Positions 35,640 through 46,415 of a stretch of DNA of 64,000 nucleotides are shown here, piece after piece. The DNA is from Flaveria trinervia (taxonomy: Eukaryota > Streptophyta > Magnoliopsida > Asterales > Asteraceae). The stretch spans positions 91,173,498 to 91,237,497 of the forward strand of contig CM046447.1 in assembly GCA_025506515.1 (NCBI GenBank). The letters run 5' to 3'. The notes under the pieces are model-generated. The model saw only the letters and a list, made by a program, of their open reading frames with translations. It was not told the origin of the DNA and made no database searches. Each line of letters opens with the position of its first letter. Within the stretch, counting starts at the first letter, position 1. Made by a program: the position numbers and the translations under genes.

Positions 35640-36104
35640 GGCACCCTAGTTCATATGGGATTTTATCCCATCCTCCAGACTTGTTTGATAAGCAATAAAG
35701 GGCAACATGCAGCAGGAACTTCTAGTTGTAAGAGAAGTTGAACTTGTAGACAGTAGACCTGCTAACATCGCCACCATAACCCATCAGGGTATATGTATCA
35801 TCAAGGTCGGTCTTGGGAAATTCAGTAGGGGCACCTTCATCATGAAGCTCCAGATACTCCCTGATGATTTGTTCAGATATGACCAACTCCTGCCACAAAT
35901 GCTCGACCTTATACCCTAACTTGATTTAGGGTTTCAACATGATCGTTGGCCCAAAACTCCTTCATTTGATTAAGATAAACAGTGGGGTTTACGGTCAAGG
36001 TAGTATAGTAGGTAAATTAGGTGAGAAAGATGATTTCAGAGAAGTCAGCATCCATGGATGAATCCAGAAGTGCGACTTGATTGTACTGAGGGTTTAGTGC
36101 CATT
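35640..36104 (-). pseudogene. Copia element 2: extra open frame downstream of pol, broken
   Basis: Starts near ATG 36104 with MALNPQYNQVALLDSSMDAD and continues over frame changes through YTTLTVNPTVYLNQMKEFW and later VALYCLSNKSGGWDKIPYE, where it ends abruptly at about 35640. It lies after RNase H on the same strand. I recall similar post-pol or gag-like polypeptides in Asteraceae retrotransposon annotations, but the role is unknown. The abrupt end suggests that element 2 lost its 3' end here. Confidence 0.55.
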
Positions 36105-36730
36105 TTGAGAAAGAGCAGAGGGATACAAGTTTAAGGATGGAGAAGGTTGAATGGAATGTGTTATGGGTAGTAAAAGTTGTAAAAATATGAAAGCGATGAG
36201 TCGGGATTATTTAAATGGGTGAAATGGCGGTGTTGGGTGGATAAGGTGAAAAAATGGTTTGGGGTAAGATGTGACAGTGACGGCAAGGTGAAAAACCATT
36301 TCAAAGATTCCGACATCATTAATAAAATATTTACTTTTTACTGTGTGGGACCCAAAGGTTTCCGTTACAGAGAGAAGTCTTCTTCCGAAGGTAAAAGGAT
36401 TTTCGAAGGTTTTTCTCTTCTGAAGCCAAACTTATTTCCGAAGGTAAATGAATTACGTCCGAGAATAAGAGTGTCTTTCAAAAGAAGAAGTTTTCATGCT
36501 TCGGAAGCATTGATGATAAGCTTCCAAGACTAGAAACTCTTTAGAAGATAAAACTTGAATTGAGAGAATTGCCTTCGGAAGATGATGAAAAGTTCTTCCG
36601 AGGGTAATTTTCTCTTCAGAAATACTCACACTAAGTTAAATGTGAAGAAAAATTTTTGTAACAGGGCTTAGATTGTAATTGACATAAGACAAGACACATG
36701 TTAAAAGGTTTTCAAATGAGACATATTAGT
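36105..36730 (-). other. Copia element 2: spacer between pol and the extra frame
   Basis: Non-coding, with several TTCCGAAGG or CTTCGGAAG words at 36370-36605, like those in the LTR and gag of element 1. It could be an untranslated link, or a remnant of an LTR placed between pol and the extra frame. Confidence 0.5.
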
Positions 36731-37966
36731 CAATGTTTATCATTCCAATAGCTGTAATGAGATACTTAAATCTTTGTTCATCAAAGGCTTTGGTGAACAA
36801 ATCAGCATATTGTTCATTTAAGTCAACTTTGACTAATTTAATCAGGTTTTCTCATTAATATCTCTAATGAAATGGTACATGATATCAATGTGATTTATCT
36901 TGGAATGCTTCATAGGATTTTCAGTGATGGAGATAACACTGTTGTTGTCAATGTGGATAGGAGTGCTCGTAAAGTTAAACCCATAGTCTAGCATATGGTT
37001 TTGAATCCACAAGCTGAGCACAGCAACTTGCAGCAGCAATGTATTCAGCTTCAACAATAGATGTAGAGACATATGATTGCTTTTTGCATTGCCATGAGAT
37101 AATCCTACCACCAAGAAATTGAATCCTCCTAATGTGGATTTCTTGTTAATGTTGCAGCCACTATAATCACTATCTGAGTAGCTATAGAGATTGAAGCTGG
37201 AGTTTCTAGGATACCAAAGACCAAGCTTTGGTGCTCTTTTAAGGTATCTAAGAATTCCCTTGGCAGCAACTAGGTGAGACACCTTAGGAGCAACCTGATA
37301 TCTTTCACAAATGCATGTAGCAAACATGATATCAAGTCTACTTGTTGTGAGACACATCAGAGAACCGATGATTGCCCTATATTTATGTTGATAAGTATCC
37401 TCCCCCTCAGAGTCAGGACAAAGCTCATGGATTCTGGTATGGGTGTCTTGGCTGGCTTATAATCTTTCATATCAAGTCTTTCTAAGATATCAGAGACATA
37501 CTTAAATGATTGATAAAGAACCCTTCCTTCATTTGCTTCACTTGAATTCCAAGGAAAAAGTCCATTTTTCCCATAGAACTCATCTCAAACTTCTTTTTCA
37601 TAATGCTCTCAAATTCTTTACACATTTGGTCATTTGAAGAACCAAATATGACGTCATCAACGTAGACTTGAATGAGAAAATTGTCTTTCTTAGACTTCTT
37701 GATAAGCAAGGAAGATTCTAACTGCCTCAAGTCTTGCAACAGGTGCAAAGACATCACTACAATCAATTCTTTCCTCTTGGGTGTATCCTTGAATAACCAG
37801 TCTAGCTTTGTTCTTGATGATCAAGCCTCTGTCATCTCTCTTGTTTTTGAAAACCCATTTAGTGCCTATAGGTACTTGACCATGGTAGTGGGCAAAGGTT
37901 ATAAACCTTTTGTTCTCTTGAATTGAAGCAACTCTTCTTGCATTGACTGAACCCAGCTACTATCCT
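36731..37966 (-). pseudogene. Copia element 2: reverse transcriptase (internally deleted) and RNase H
   Basis: The reverse transcriptase has the YVDD active site (IQVYVDDVIFGSSNDQMCKE, about 37645-37690) and FFLGIQVKQMKEGFFI. The RNase H part follows: YSYSDSDYSGC, PIHIDNNSVISITENP and, at the end, NEQYADLFTKAF. On the N-terminal side the VFAPVARLEAVRIF block is joined directly to the strand leading to YVDD, at about 37705-37715. Roughly 200 residues of fingers and palm are missing, so the enzyme cannot be functional. Confidence 0.85.
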
Positions 37967-40189
37967 TTAAGGCTCTTCTACTTTCTTGGGTTCCATCTGA
38001 GACAAAAAGCATGAGTACAAGCAGACATTCCCATGATGAGTTTGTCCCCTTGTTCTCATGCCTTTAGAGATTTCTCCAATGATGTTCTCAGTTGGATGAG
38101 TGTTGTGAATTCTTAGTCCGGGAATCATTTCCAGTTGCAAAGATAGATCCAAGTTGGACATATTTTGCTCAAGAACATGAACACTTGGTCCAACTGATGT
38201 TTCAATGTCATTCAATGAGGACTGATTGAATGAAAGAGAAACATCATCAGCAGCAGTTGACTAAGAAGCAGTATTAACAATTGTCTGTTCCTTCAGAATA
38301 CTACTTCCATCAGTTTGGTGTTGTCAGTTATCAGTTGATGAGTTATTAGGCACACTTTGCTCATAACTTGTTGAAACTCCACTAGTTCCTGAAATGGTCA
38401 TGCTATCGGATCTACCAATGATGGGAGCTTGGGGTTCAGAGACTCTTGGAGAACTTGGAAGAGGTATGGGTAACTCAAATAGCTGGTCTTTATCAGAATC
38501 ACTTTGAGTACCTATTCCAGCTGAAACATTCTCACAAGATGATTTAGAATAGTTTGAAAACAATTGTAAGTCAAAAATATGATCAGGGCCATTCCCCTTA
38601 ACACAAGAAGTGTGCTCATTAACAACAATATTGGATGATTCCTCAAATTGTTAATTTTTGATGTTATAGACTCTATAAGCAATAGAGGTGGAGGAATATC
38701 CAACAAAGATAACATTATCTGACTTCTCAGCAAATTTTTTCAAGTTGTCCTTTGTGTTAAGTATGGTACAGTTGCTACCAAAGGACCTTAGAAAGCCAAT
38801 GAACGATGGCCTTTTGTTCCATAGCTCATAAGGGGTCTTTCCATGTGGCTTGACAATGAGAACCCTGTTCTACACATAGCATTCAGTGTTGACTGCCTTT
38901 GCCTAGAATGTTAGAGGCAGCTTTGAATCAACTAACATGGTCCTAGCAGCCTCAATCAGTGTCTTGTTCCTCCTTTTAGCAACACCATTTTGTTGAGGAG
39001 TTTTAGGAGCACTGTATTGTCTGGTAATCCCTTTTGAGTTACAGAATGAGTCAAGAACTTGATTCTTAAACTTAGTCCCTTGATCACTCCTGATAATAGT
39101 TACCTTATGATCACTTTGATTTTCAATTTTAAGAATAAAAGACTTTAAAGTTTCAGTAGTTTTATCTTTAGTTCTTAAAAAAATACCCATGTAAATCTTG
39201 TAAAATCATCAACTATCACAAGGCAATATTATTTCCTTCCAATGTTCATTATACTCGTTGGACCAAATAAATCCTTGTGCAATAAGTGTAATGGGGTGGT
39301 GATAGAGTTAACATCTTTGGATCTGTGAAAGACTTTATGTTGCTTTCCTTTCAGGCAAGCCACACAGTTATCTCTACAAAAAAATTCCTTTTTGGGCACG
39401 CCATGTACCAAGTTATTTTTAATCAATTTGTTCATGGTTTTAAAATTTACATAACACATACATTTATGCCATAAGGCAGACTCATCACCATCAGCTTTGG
39501 AAAGAAAGCATGAAACTTCACCTAATGGGGAAGTAGTGTTCATATCCAGCTTGTACATATCCCCTTTTCTAGGAGATCTAAGAAGCACCAATTCCTGAGG
39601 AATTATCATCCCAGGTTTGAGGATGATGCACTCATGTCCTGTGAAAAGCATTTGATGCTTTTGATCATAGAATGAGAAACACTTAGGAGATTGTGTTCAA
39701 GCTGCTTGACAAAGTTTACTTTGTCGACTCTTAACAAGACATTGGATACACTTCCTCTCCCTGAAATGTATCCTCCGGTCTCACCTCCAAACTGAGCAGG
39801 ACCTCCATCAAAATGTTAAAATTGTTAAAGTAGAGATCTGTTCCTAGTCATGTGCCTGGAGTATCCACTGTCCACTATCCAGACATTATTGTTCTTGTCT
39901 TATGAATGTCCCTGACATAAGGTGAAAAGCTAGTTTTGATTGGAAACCCAAGCCTTACTGGTCTTGGGTTCTTCCATTAATGATGACATAATTGAACCAA
40001 AATGAATGGTAGAAGGTTCAATTGATGTCTTTGAAGAGGAAGATATGGCTGCAGCATCTTGTCTGATCTTTCATTCTATCCCATGTTTGGTCAGTTTAGA
40101 TGAGCTTGTTAAAGCTTTAGCAACATGAACTTCTTCCAAAGCTTCTTTGTTTCCGGAAGAAGAGTTCACAACCTTTATTCCGAAGTTGG
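37967..40189 (-). pseudogene. Copia element 2: protease remnant, integrase and linker
   Basis: Pre-integrase and integrase blocks are at 38903-39651: LWHKCMCYVNFKTMNKL, LLHKDLFGPTSIMNIGRK, IIRSDQGTKFKNQVLDSFCN and PQQNGVAKRRNKTLIEAART. Here the second Asp and the family Glu-type region are better kept than in element 1, but a His of the zinc motif reads Tyr. The Ser-rich linker follows at 37967-38563. The N-terminal end near 40140-40189 is the SE-rich gag tail, which is then joined directly to LTR sequence. Confidence 0.85.
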
Positions 40190-40632
40190 TAGATAATGTC
40201 TTATCTAAGATATGGTAGTCATGACATTCCATGACTTACCTTTTGTCACCAACTAAAGTTGGTAACTTGTACTAACATAAAAAGGTGAACAATGGAATAA
40301 AGTATGGTCAACTACATGGCCTTTTGGGGAGACGCCATGCAGTATCAAAGGTTTGTAGCGGAATGTCAAAAACCATACTTATGTCCACTGGTTCATTAGC
40401 AACATCTTCCGAAGGTTAAATGACTTCAGAAGAAAGTCTTGAACTTCGGAAGAGAAGACTTATCTTCGAAGTGGGAGCTTTTTCTTCGGAAGTTGACGTT
40501 GCTATTTATTTTCGGAAGAACTCCATATCATTCGGAAGTTCCATACTTACCTTCGTAAATCCTTTGTAAGTTATACCAAAATTTGTCTAAGTGTTTGGTT
40601 TTGGTTGCACCAGCCTTCTTTTTTATCCAACA
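40190..40632 (-). repeat. Copia element 2: truncated 5' LTR
   Basis: It matches 31274-31857 of the element 1 LTR with substitutions and indels, and ends with the same LTR start (TGTTGGAT on the minus strand at 40632). The LTR 3' part, primer binding site and nearly all of gag are missing: sequence corresponding to about 28500-31273 of element 1 is deleted. Confidence 0.85.
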
Positions 40633-40712
40633 AATACCCACAACACTACATCACACATACATCAATCAGTTAATGTCATATCAAACTATATCAGAGCATA
40701 ACTCAATAATTT

Positions 40713-41340
40713 GGTGGGGGCACTCACACCACACCATAGCACACCAATTTTTTTCTTAAATTACTTAATTAAAATAAAAAAACTACATTAAATCTAAAAA
40801 CAAAATTAAAATTAAAAAGTACATTAAAAATTTAAAAATATACAAGAAAATTAATAATAATGATAAAACAGATTATTCACGTTATTGAAAACTGTGATCC
40901 ACATTCTTAGCGACGTGTTCCACGAGATCGAATCTAAGTCTAAAATGTGTGTTCTAATCGCACAACTCCAAAATTGAATTTTCGTTCTCAACCAAATTCG
41001 TCGGTAGATCTTGAATTTGCATGAAAGAAATAGCGTTGCCGTCATTTTTCGTAGGAGACTTTTTTTAAAAATTTCTTAGTGAGTAAAGTAGAGGAGATTT
41101 TTTTGAATTGGTGTGTAAAATTTGTAAGTTTTAGGTTGTATGTATAGTGTAATTTTTTTCTTATTGACAACTAGGGGTTGGGCGGGGGTAACATTCGAAA
41201 ATATAAACCACTAGAGGTGGCGTGGCTCGACAAGTGGGCATGGCAGAGTGGGGTGTTTTAGCGGCACAGAAAACTGACGGCGTTGTTGCCGCGCAACACC
41301 AACCACCGCCATGTGGCTGCTTCTTTACGCCCCCACCACC
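40713..41340 (-). mobile_element. PIF/Harbinger-like element, non-autonomous
   Basis: The outer ends are inverted: GGTGGGGGC at 40713 and GCCCCCACC ending at 41340. About 630 bp. The minus strand near 40865-40935 reads THFRLRFDLVEHVAKNVDHSFQ before a stop, like the C-terminal L-R-x-D-L-(I/V)-E-H end of Harbinger transposases; the nuclease domain is missing. The other end carries a GC-rich leader. A 3-bp target duplication could not be confirmed. Confidence 0.5.
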
Positions 41341-42324
41341 CTTACAATTTCACACCGGAATAAAGTTAATACTTGCTCGAACATAAGTGCTTGATTGATG
41401 GGAATTGGGATGTCTAAAACAAAATTAAAACTTGATTTATAAAATAAGAATATTAACAAAGTATATTTTTTAACTCTCTTGTATAAAATATATTAATAAA
41501 ATTTTATAACTAATCTTCTATTTTGTAACTTTATTAGTTGATAGACGTTAAATTATCTTTATGATATACTTAATCTTACACAATTTTAGTGACTTTTTTT
41601 ATTAAAGAAAAACTTTTCCAATTAGCAATAACACTTGAATATTGATTTTATGTTATGTATTTATTAAAATTCAATATATGATCGATTTCTGTCAAAATAT
41701 TTTAACTATGAAAACATCTAAACATCTATATACAAAACTACTAACATGGTATAAATACATTTCAATATTGAAAAATAACAAATTTTATGTTTTTAAAAAT
41801 ATTTTAAGATTTAAGTAATATTCTTATCAAATTTTTAATAAGAATTTTATATATGTAGAAAGTCAACGTAAATTTCGTAGTTATCATTAGTCAAATCAGT
41901 TTTGTTCTTGATTTACCATCATATGATTTATTATGAAAGTTTGAGAACTTAAAAAATAGAAAAAACTAGTATTAAGCCTTCCGTGTTGTTACAGGAGGCG
42001 TAAATCATACGAAGTAGTATCAAGGACACACCACCATTAACGACCACCAACCGAAACGTAAAACCAATGAGACATCACCATTAGGCGAAACGTAAAACAA
42101 TAATAACTAAGTCAATCTTGGACCAGAACGTGGTACCATTAAATGGGAAAAATATAAGCATAAAAACATTGAATTACACAATCACACCGCGTCATGTTAA
42201 CTCGTAAAATGTAGACCAAAACGTAAAACAAAAAAAATTAAAATAAAAAAATTATAAGGACCAAAGTTAAAAGTAAAAATATATTTAAGTTAAATTGTAA
42301 AAGTGTTTGGTTAAAATGAAAATG
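41341..42324. other. AT-rich spacer
   Basis: No gene or element that I can support. The phrase CGTAAAAC recurs near 42057, 42090 and 42225, without a clear unit. Confidence 0.5.
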
Positions 42325-43259
42325 TTAAGGTAGCGTTTGGTATGCAGGAATGAGGAGCGGAATAGAATGAACCATTGAGAGTGAATGAATAAAAACATGT
42401 TTGGTTGGTGGAGGTAATGGAATGAATCATTACGTAGTTGATTCCATTCCTTCAAATTTATTCCATCCACTCCCCTTTTTTTTCATTCCATACATTTTTT
42501 CATCATTAGTCACCAACACCACCCGCCACAACAACCACCACTGACCACCAAGATCACTCGTCAGCAACAACCACCACCAGCCACCACTACCCCGGGAACA
42601 CTATCGCCGGACACCGCCACCGCCGCCGCCACCGGAAACCACTAAAGGCCACCACCACTGGTACGGCCGGCGCCGGAAACCACCTTTGAAAGCCACCACC
42701 GCCGCCGGGAACCACCACCACAAGAAACCACCTCTGAAGGCTACCACCGTCATCGCAAGAAACCACCTCCGAATGCCACCACCGACATCACAAGAAACCG
42801 CCTAAGGCCACCGCTGCCTCCAGAAACCACCTCCGGCCACCACCGCCGCCGGAAACCACCGTCGCTAGAAGTCGCCGCCGTCGGCCACCACTGCTGCCGA
42901 AAACTGCCGCCGATGAAAACCACCGCTAGCCACCACCACCACTGGAAACCACCACCGGCCTCCACCGCCACTAGAAACCACCGCCAGCCACCACCGCCGC
43001 CTCCGGAAACCACCGCCGGCCACCGCCGCCGCCGGAAACCACTTCCGGCCATCACCATCATAACTACTTTTACACTTCATTGTTTCGTTTTTTATACTTA
43101 TACGTAACAAATAAAACAAAGATATGATTAATTTAAACTAAAGGGCAACCAAACAGAACAATGGAATGTAATGATTCATTTCATTATCTTATTCATTCCA
43201 TTCCCTTATTCATTTCATTCATTCGTCCATTCCATTACCACATACCAAACATACCCTAA
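42325..43259. mobile_element. Terminal-inverted-repeat element with an internal minisatellite
   Basis: The left end reads TTAAGGTAGCGTTTGGTATG, and the right end is its inverse (CATACCAAACATACCCTAA). The subterminal parts are also inverted relatives of each other, both rich in GGAATGAATGA-type words. Between them lies the CCACCGCCG minisatellite. No transposase. Ends of the GTTTGGTATG type are known from plant non-autonomous DNA transposons; the superfamily is not decided here. Confidence 0.6.
42530..43055. repeat. CCACCGCCGCCGGAAACCACC minisatellite
   Basis: About 500 bp of imperfect 18-27 nt units built from CCACCGCCGCC plus GGAAACCACC. It is far more GC-rich than everything around it. Open frames across it on the minus strand would encode Gly/Trp-rich or Val-rich repeats and are almost certainly composition artefacts. 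Confidence 0.92.
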
Positions 43260-43351
43260 GAGATTAAAAAGAATAAAACAAAAGTTGGATACAACACTTA
43301 AAGCATGTCGTACAACCCATAATGCATAAAAAAGATGGTAATTAATATATA

Positions 43352-43428
<77 letters not shown>

Positions 43429-44012
43429 TTAACTAAATAAATTAGATTTTCTTTATAAATTAATGCATCTTATATGTTAGAAGTACTTTTAGTATTGTGC
43501 ACATTTGAGAAGCCTAAGAAACGATTCATCCTAGTTTTGTACAAGTTCATTTCAATCGGATGAACGTTTTTCTTAATATTTAAATTCAATTCAATTTTCA
43601 TTGGTTTTCTGATTTTAACCTCATGAAAGACCACTAGCCAAACACAAGTGTTCTACCTGATTTTATTGGTCAGCAAAACAACAAAACATCAACAATGTCC
43701 CTAAGGATTGCAGTAACGTGTTGTTTTAAGTTCTAACTATAAAAAAAATCACCATACAGTATTTACTTACATAAATGTTTTCAGCCTTAAGTTTGCTCTG
43801 TATTTGCATGCATAACAACCTTAACAAAATCATTCAATTTCATTGCTTTGTATCAACTTCAGCCCGATGTTTCAATATCATAACCTACCATTGGTTGTTC
43901 TTCTACCAACCTGGATCACCAAACCAAACAGAAAGTTCACTTACAAGTTACAATCATTAAATTAGCCTATGTTGTTAACATGTTGAAAATTAATACAAAC
44001 TTTAACTCCTGC
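43260..44012. other. Region 3' of cytochrome b561, copy 2
   Basis: Contains the (TA)n microsatellite at 43343-43428 and, nearer the gene, its probable 3' UTR. I saw no further gene. The matching region of copy 1 lies left of the window. Confidence 0.6.
43343..43428. repeat. (TA)n microsatellite
   Basis: Long TA run with single interruptions near 43358 and 43388. Confidence 0.95.
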
Positions 44013-45471
44013 TTACTCGATTGATCCTCGGATAACATCTCCTTTTCCATTTGATGGAGATATAACGCCAAATATTACAAAACCGCCCAGTAAAACAATC
44101 GCCACACCCAATATATTCACCAAGATTGCTTCTGCAGAATAGTGTGAAATTATGTGGTGGGTTTGAAGAAATGTTACTTTCTCTAGAACACCAGTGATGC
44201 AAGAAGCCAAAGAAAGCGCGTATATGTATACGCCAAAGAAAGCATGCCATGGCATAAGTGAAGCCGGTTTTTTGTTGAACCACCTGGGTACCAAAAGGTT
44301 GCAAACCCGACACCCCACTACAGTTTATAAAGATTATATGATTTGGTATTTAGTATCACCAAAACCCGAGTCATAGAACAGAAAAGATAGAGCAAAACAA
44401 GTACCTGAACGGCAAACAGAAATAAGCACGCTAGGCCGAGCCATGAATGCAGGCTGTAAAAGTTGTCGATCCCCCTGTCATTGTGAAACTTCCAAGCAGC
44501 CCACAAACTGATTACTCCCAATATTAGCGCCAAGAACTGAAGTGCGAGATGAACTAGCTTTTTAAAACCTTTTGTTCCAGATAACGTTTTGTACGCCAGC
44601 ATAGCTGCATTCATGATCCACCCAAAACTATGCATTAGCACTCAGATTTCATATGTAAAACGACCCATACATCAGTACATCCATAAAGATATCACTAGAG
44701 AAGCATAACAGCACAATGTAACGACCGGCAGAGGTGTATTTTGGATCACTGATGCAAAAATGATATAAAAATGATGTCATAATGTCTTATACCTTCACCA
44801 TTCAGCAAAAGAAGGCCAAATACCATAAGAACAGGATGAACCTGCAGAAAACACAGCTTTATTGAATATTAATGCATATGAAGATTATGCAACATAAACA
44901 GTAATCTAATTAGCACACAATCAAGTAATCAACAGATCACGTTACTCGGTTCAACGACGAATGTACTGATAAAAAAGCAAACACCTGCATCTATAACCAA
45001 AATCGCACCAATTAGAATGATAACAAACGGTTGATTACTTGATTTGGTTAAAATTGATCTACACAACCAGCTACTGGATTAAAATTACGTGCAGGCAACT
45101 TCCAATTTGATTAAACTAAGCTAAGAACACAAAAACTCAACAGTAATTAAGCAGCTACTGGAAATCCAATCAATCAAAATCTGCAATCATGATAACAAGC
45201 TTGAACATCGTGCCTTCGATCAAAGCAAAATCAACGCAACGAAACGCCTTAATCCTCTTCAACAATACGTCGACGTACAAAACTGAAGGTGAAATTGAAG
45301 AATGAATGGAGAGATTTGGAGAATTACATTGAAGAGTAGACTTTTGTTGTCGGAGAAGAGAGCCAGTCCTCCTCTGTAATGAACGTTCCATATAAGAACT
45401 AAGATCGTCACTAATAAGCCTAAACTCCGTACGCACAAGAATATGGGGAATTTGACCGGAGGCACCATCAT
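44013..45471 (-). CDS. Cytochrome b561, transmembrane ascorbate ferrireductase, copy 2 (all exons visible)
   Basis: Four minus-strand exons: 45328-45471, 44793-44841, 44405-44604 and 44013-44317, all with GT-AG borders and matching phases. The predicted product is about 232 aa with six hydrophobic segments, the usual size for plant CYB561 proteins. Four family histidines are visible, in VHPVLM, KKLVH, SLHSWLG and LMPWH; in the family these ligate two haems. In known members cytosolic ascorbate donates electrons that reduce monodehydroascorbate or ferric chelates across tonoplast or plasma membrane. Exon 4 is one base short at about 44266-44273 (a GG plus T6 run on +), which shifts the frame between the WYPGGS and ASLMPWH segments; this looks like a homopolymer error. 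It is divergent from PheRS beta. Confidence 0.88.
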
Positions 45472-46415
45472 CTTCCTGCTTGAAAAAAAAATCTCCGGCG
45501 AGATTAACAGAACTGAGGTTCTTATGTTTAGGGTTACGGCGGGTTATCCGATTTCAATTAATGGTAACTCGGAGCCCCGGAGTTCTCAGATCGAAAAGGT
45601 GCTTACTTTACTTTTTTTTTCTTTAAACATTTTAACCTACTCTTAATACGATACTCATCGATACTAGTAGAGAAGCACTATGCTAATGATCTAGATGACC
45701 GATGACCCTTTGGTTGAAGATTTATTTAATAAGGGAGTAAAGTTTGATTTAATTGTATTGATATCGAAAATGATTTAAAACAAACACCGCTATAAATTTT
45801 GGACCAACTTATTTTTATTGTACACCTCAAATTGTAAAATCAAATTGAAAGCAAACCAATTGGTTTCATAAAAAATAAATCGAACTCCATCTCTTGACTT
45901 GATATAAAACTATGAGCAGGTTGTCTTTTGAGACGTTACGAGTCCAGACTTATTTGGTTTTAATTTTAAAAATGTTAAAATACAAACCTTAACTATTTAT
46001 AAACATTGTTTCGTGACATACTATTTTTACCAATGATCCTTATTTTAAATGGTAAAGGAGAAGTACGTAATACATGTAAATGCGAAAAGATTTAGAGTTA
46101 AGTACTTAAGTTTTATTCCAAACAAAAATAATCAAACTTAAACCAAAGAACTTTTTAAAGTCTGAGTTTTCCATCTAAGTAAGTTGAGGATGCGGTCACA
46201 ATTAATGCGACGAAATATTTCGAAACATTGTGGTAAAAAAAGAACTATTTGGCTCACACGGGTTAACCTATACACCCTACTCCGCCTCTGTAATCCCCGG
46301 GCGCCGCTCAGGTACAACGCCTCCATACATACTTCCAATTTCAACTTCTTCTTAACATTTATCATCATCATCATCATCCACTTCAGTTCTTCAGTTTCTG
46401 TGATTTCGATCCATC
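45472..46415. promoter_or_regulatory. Divergent intergenic region, copy 2
   Basis: This is the same spacer as 1089-2032 in the second copy, 944 bp between the cytochrome b561 and PheRS beta start codons. It adds no feature beyond those described for copy 1. Confidence 0.6.

Noticed and set aside
42750..43119. Gly/Trp/Val-rich open frames on the minus strand
   Set aside because: They are translations of the CCACCGCCG minisatellite.
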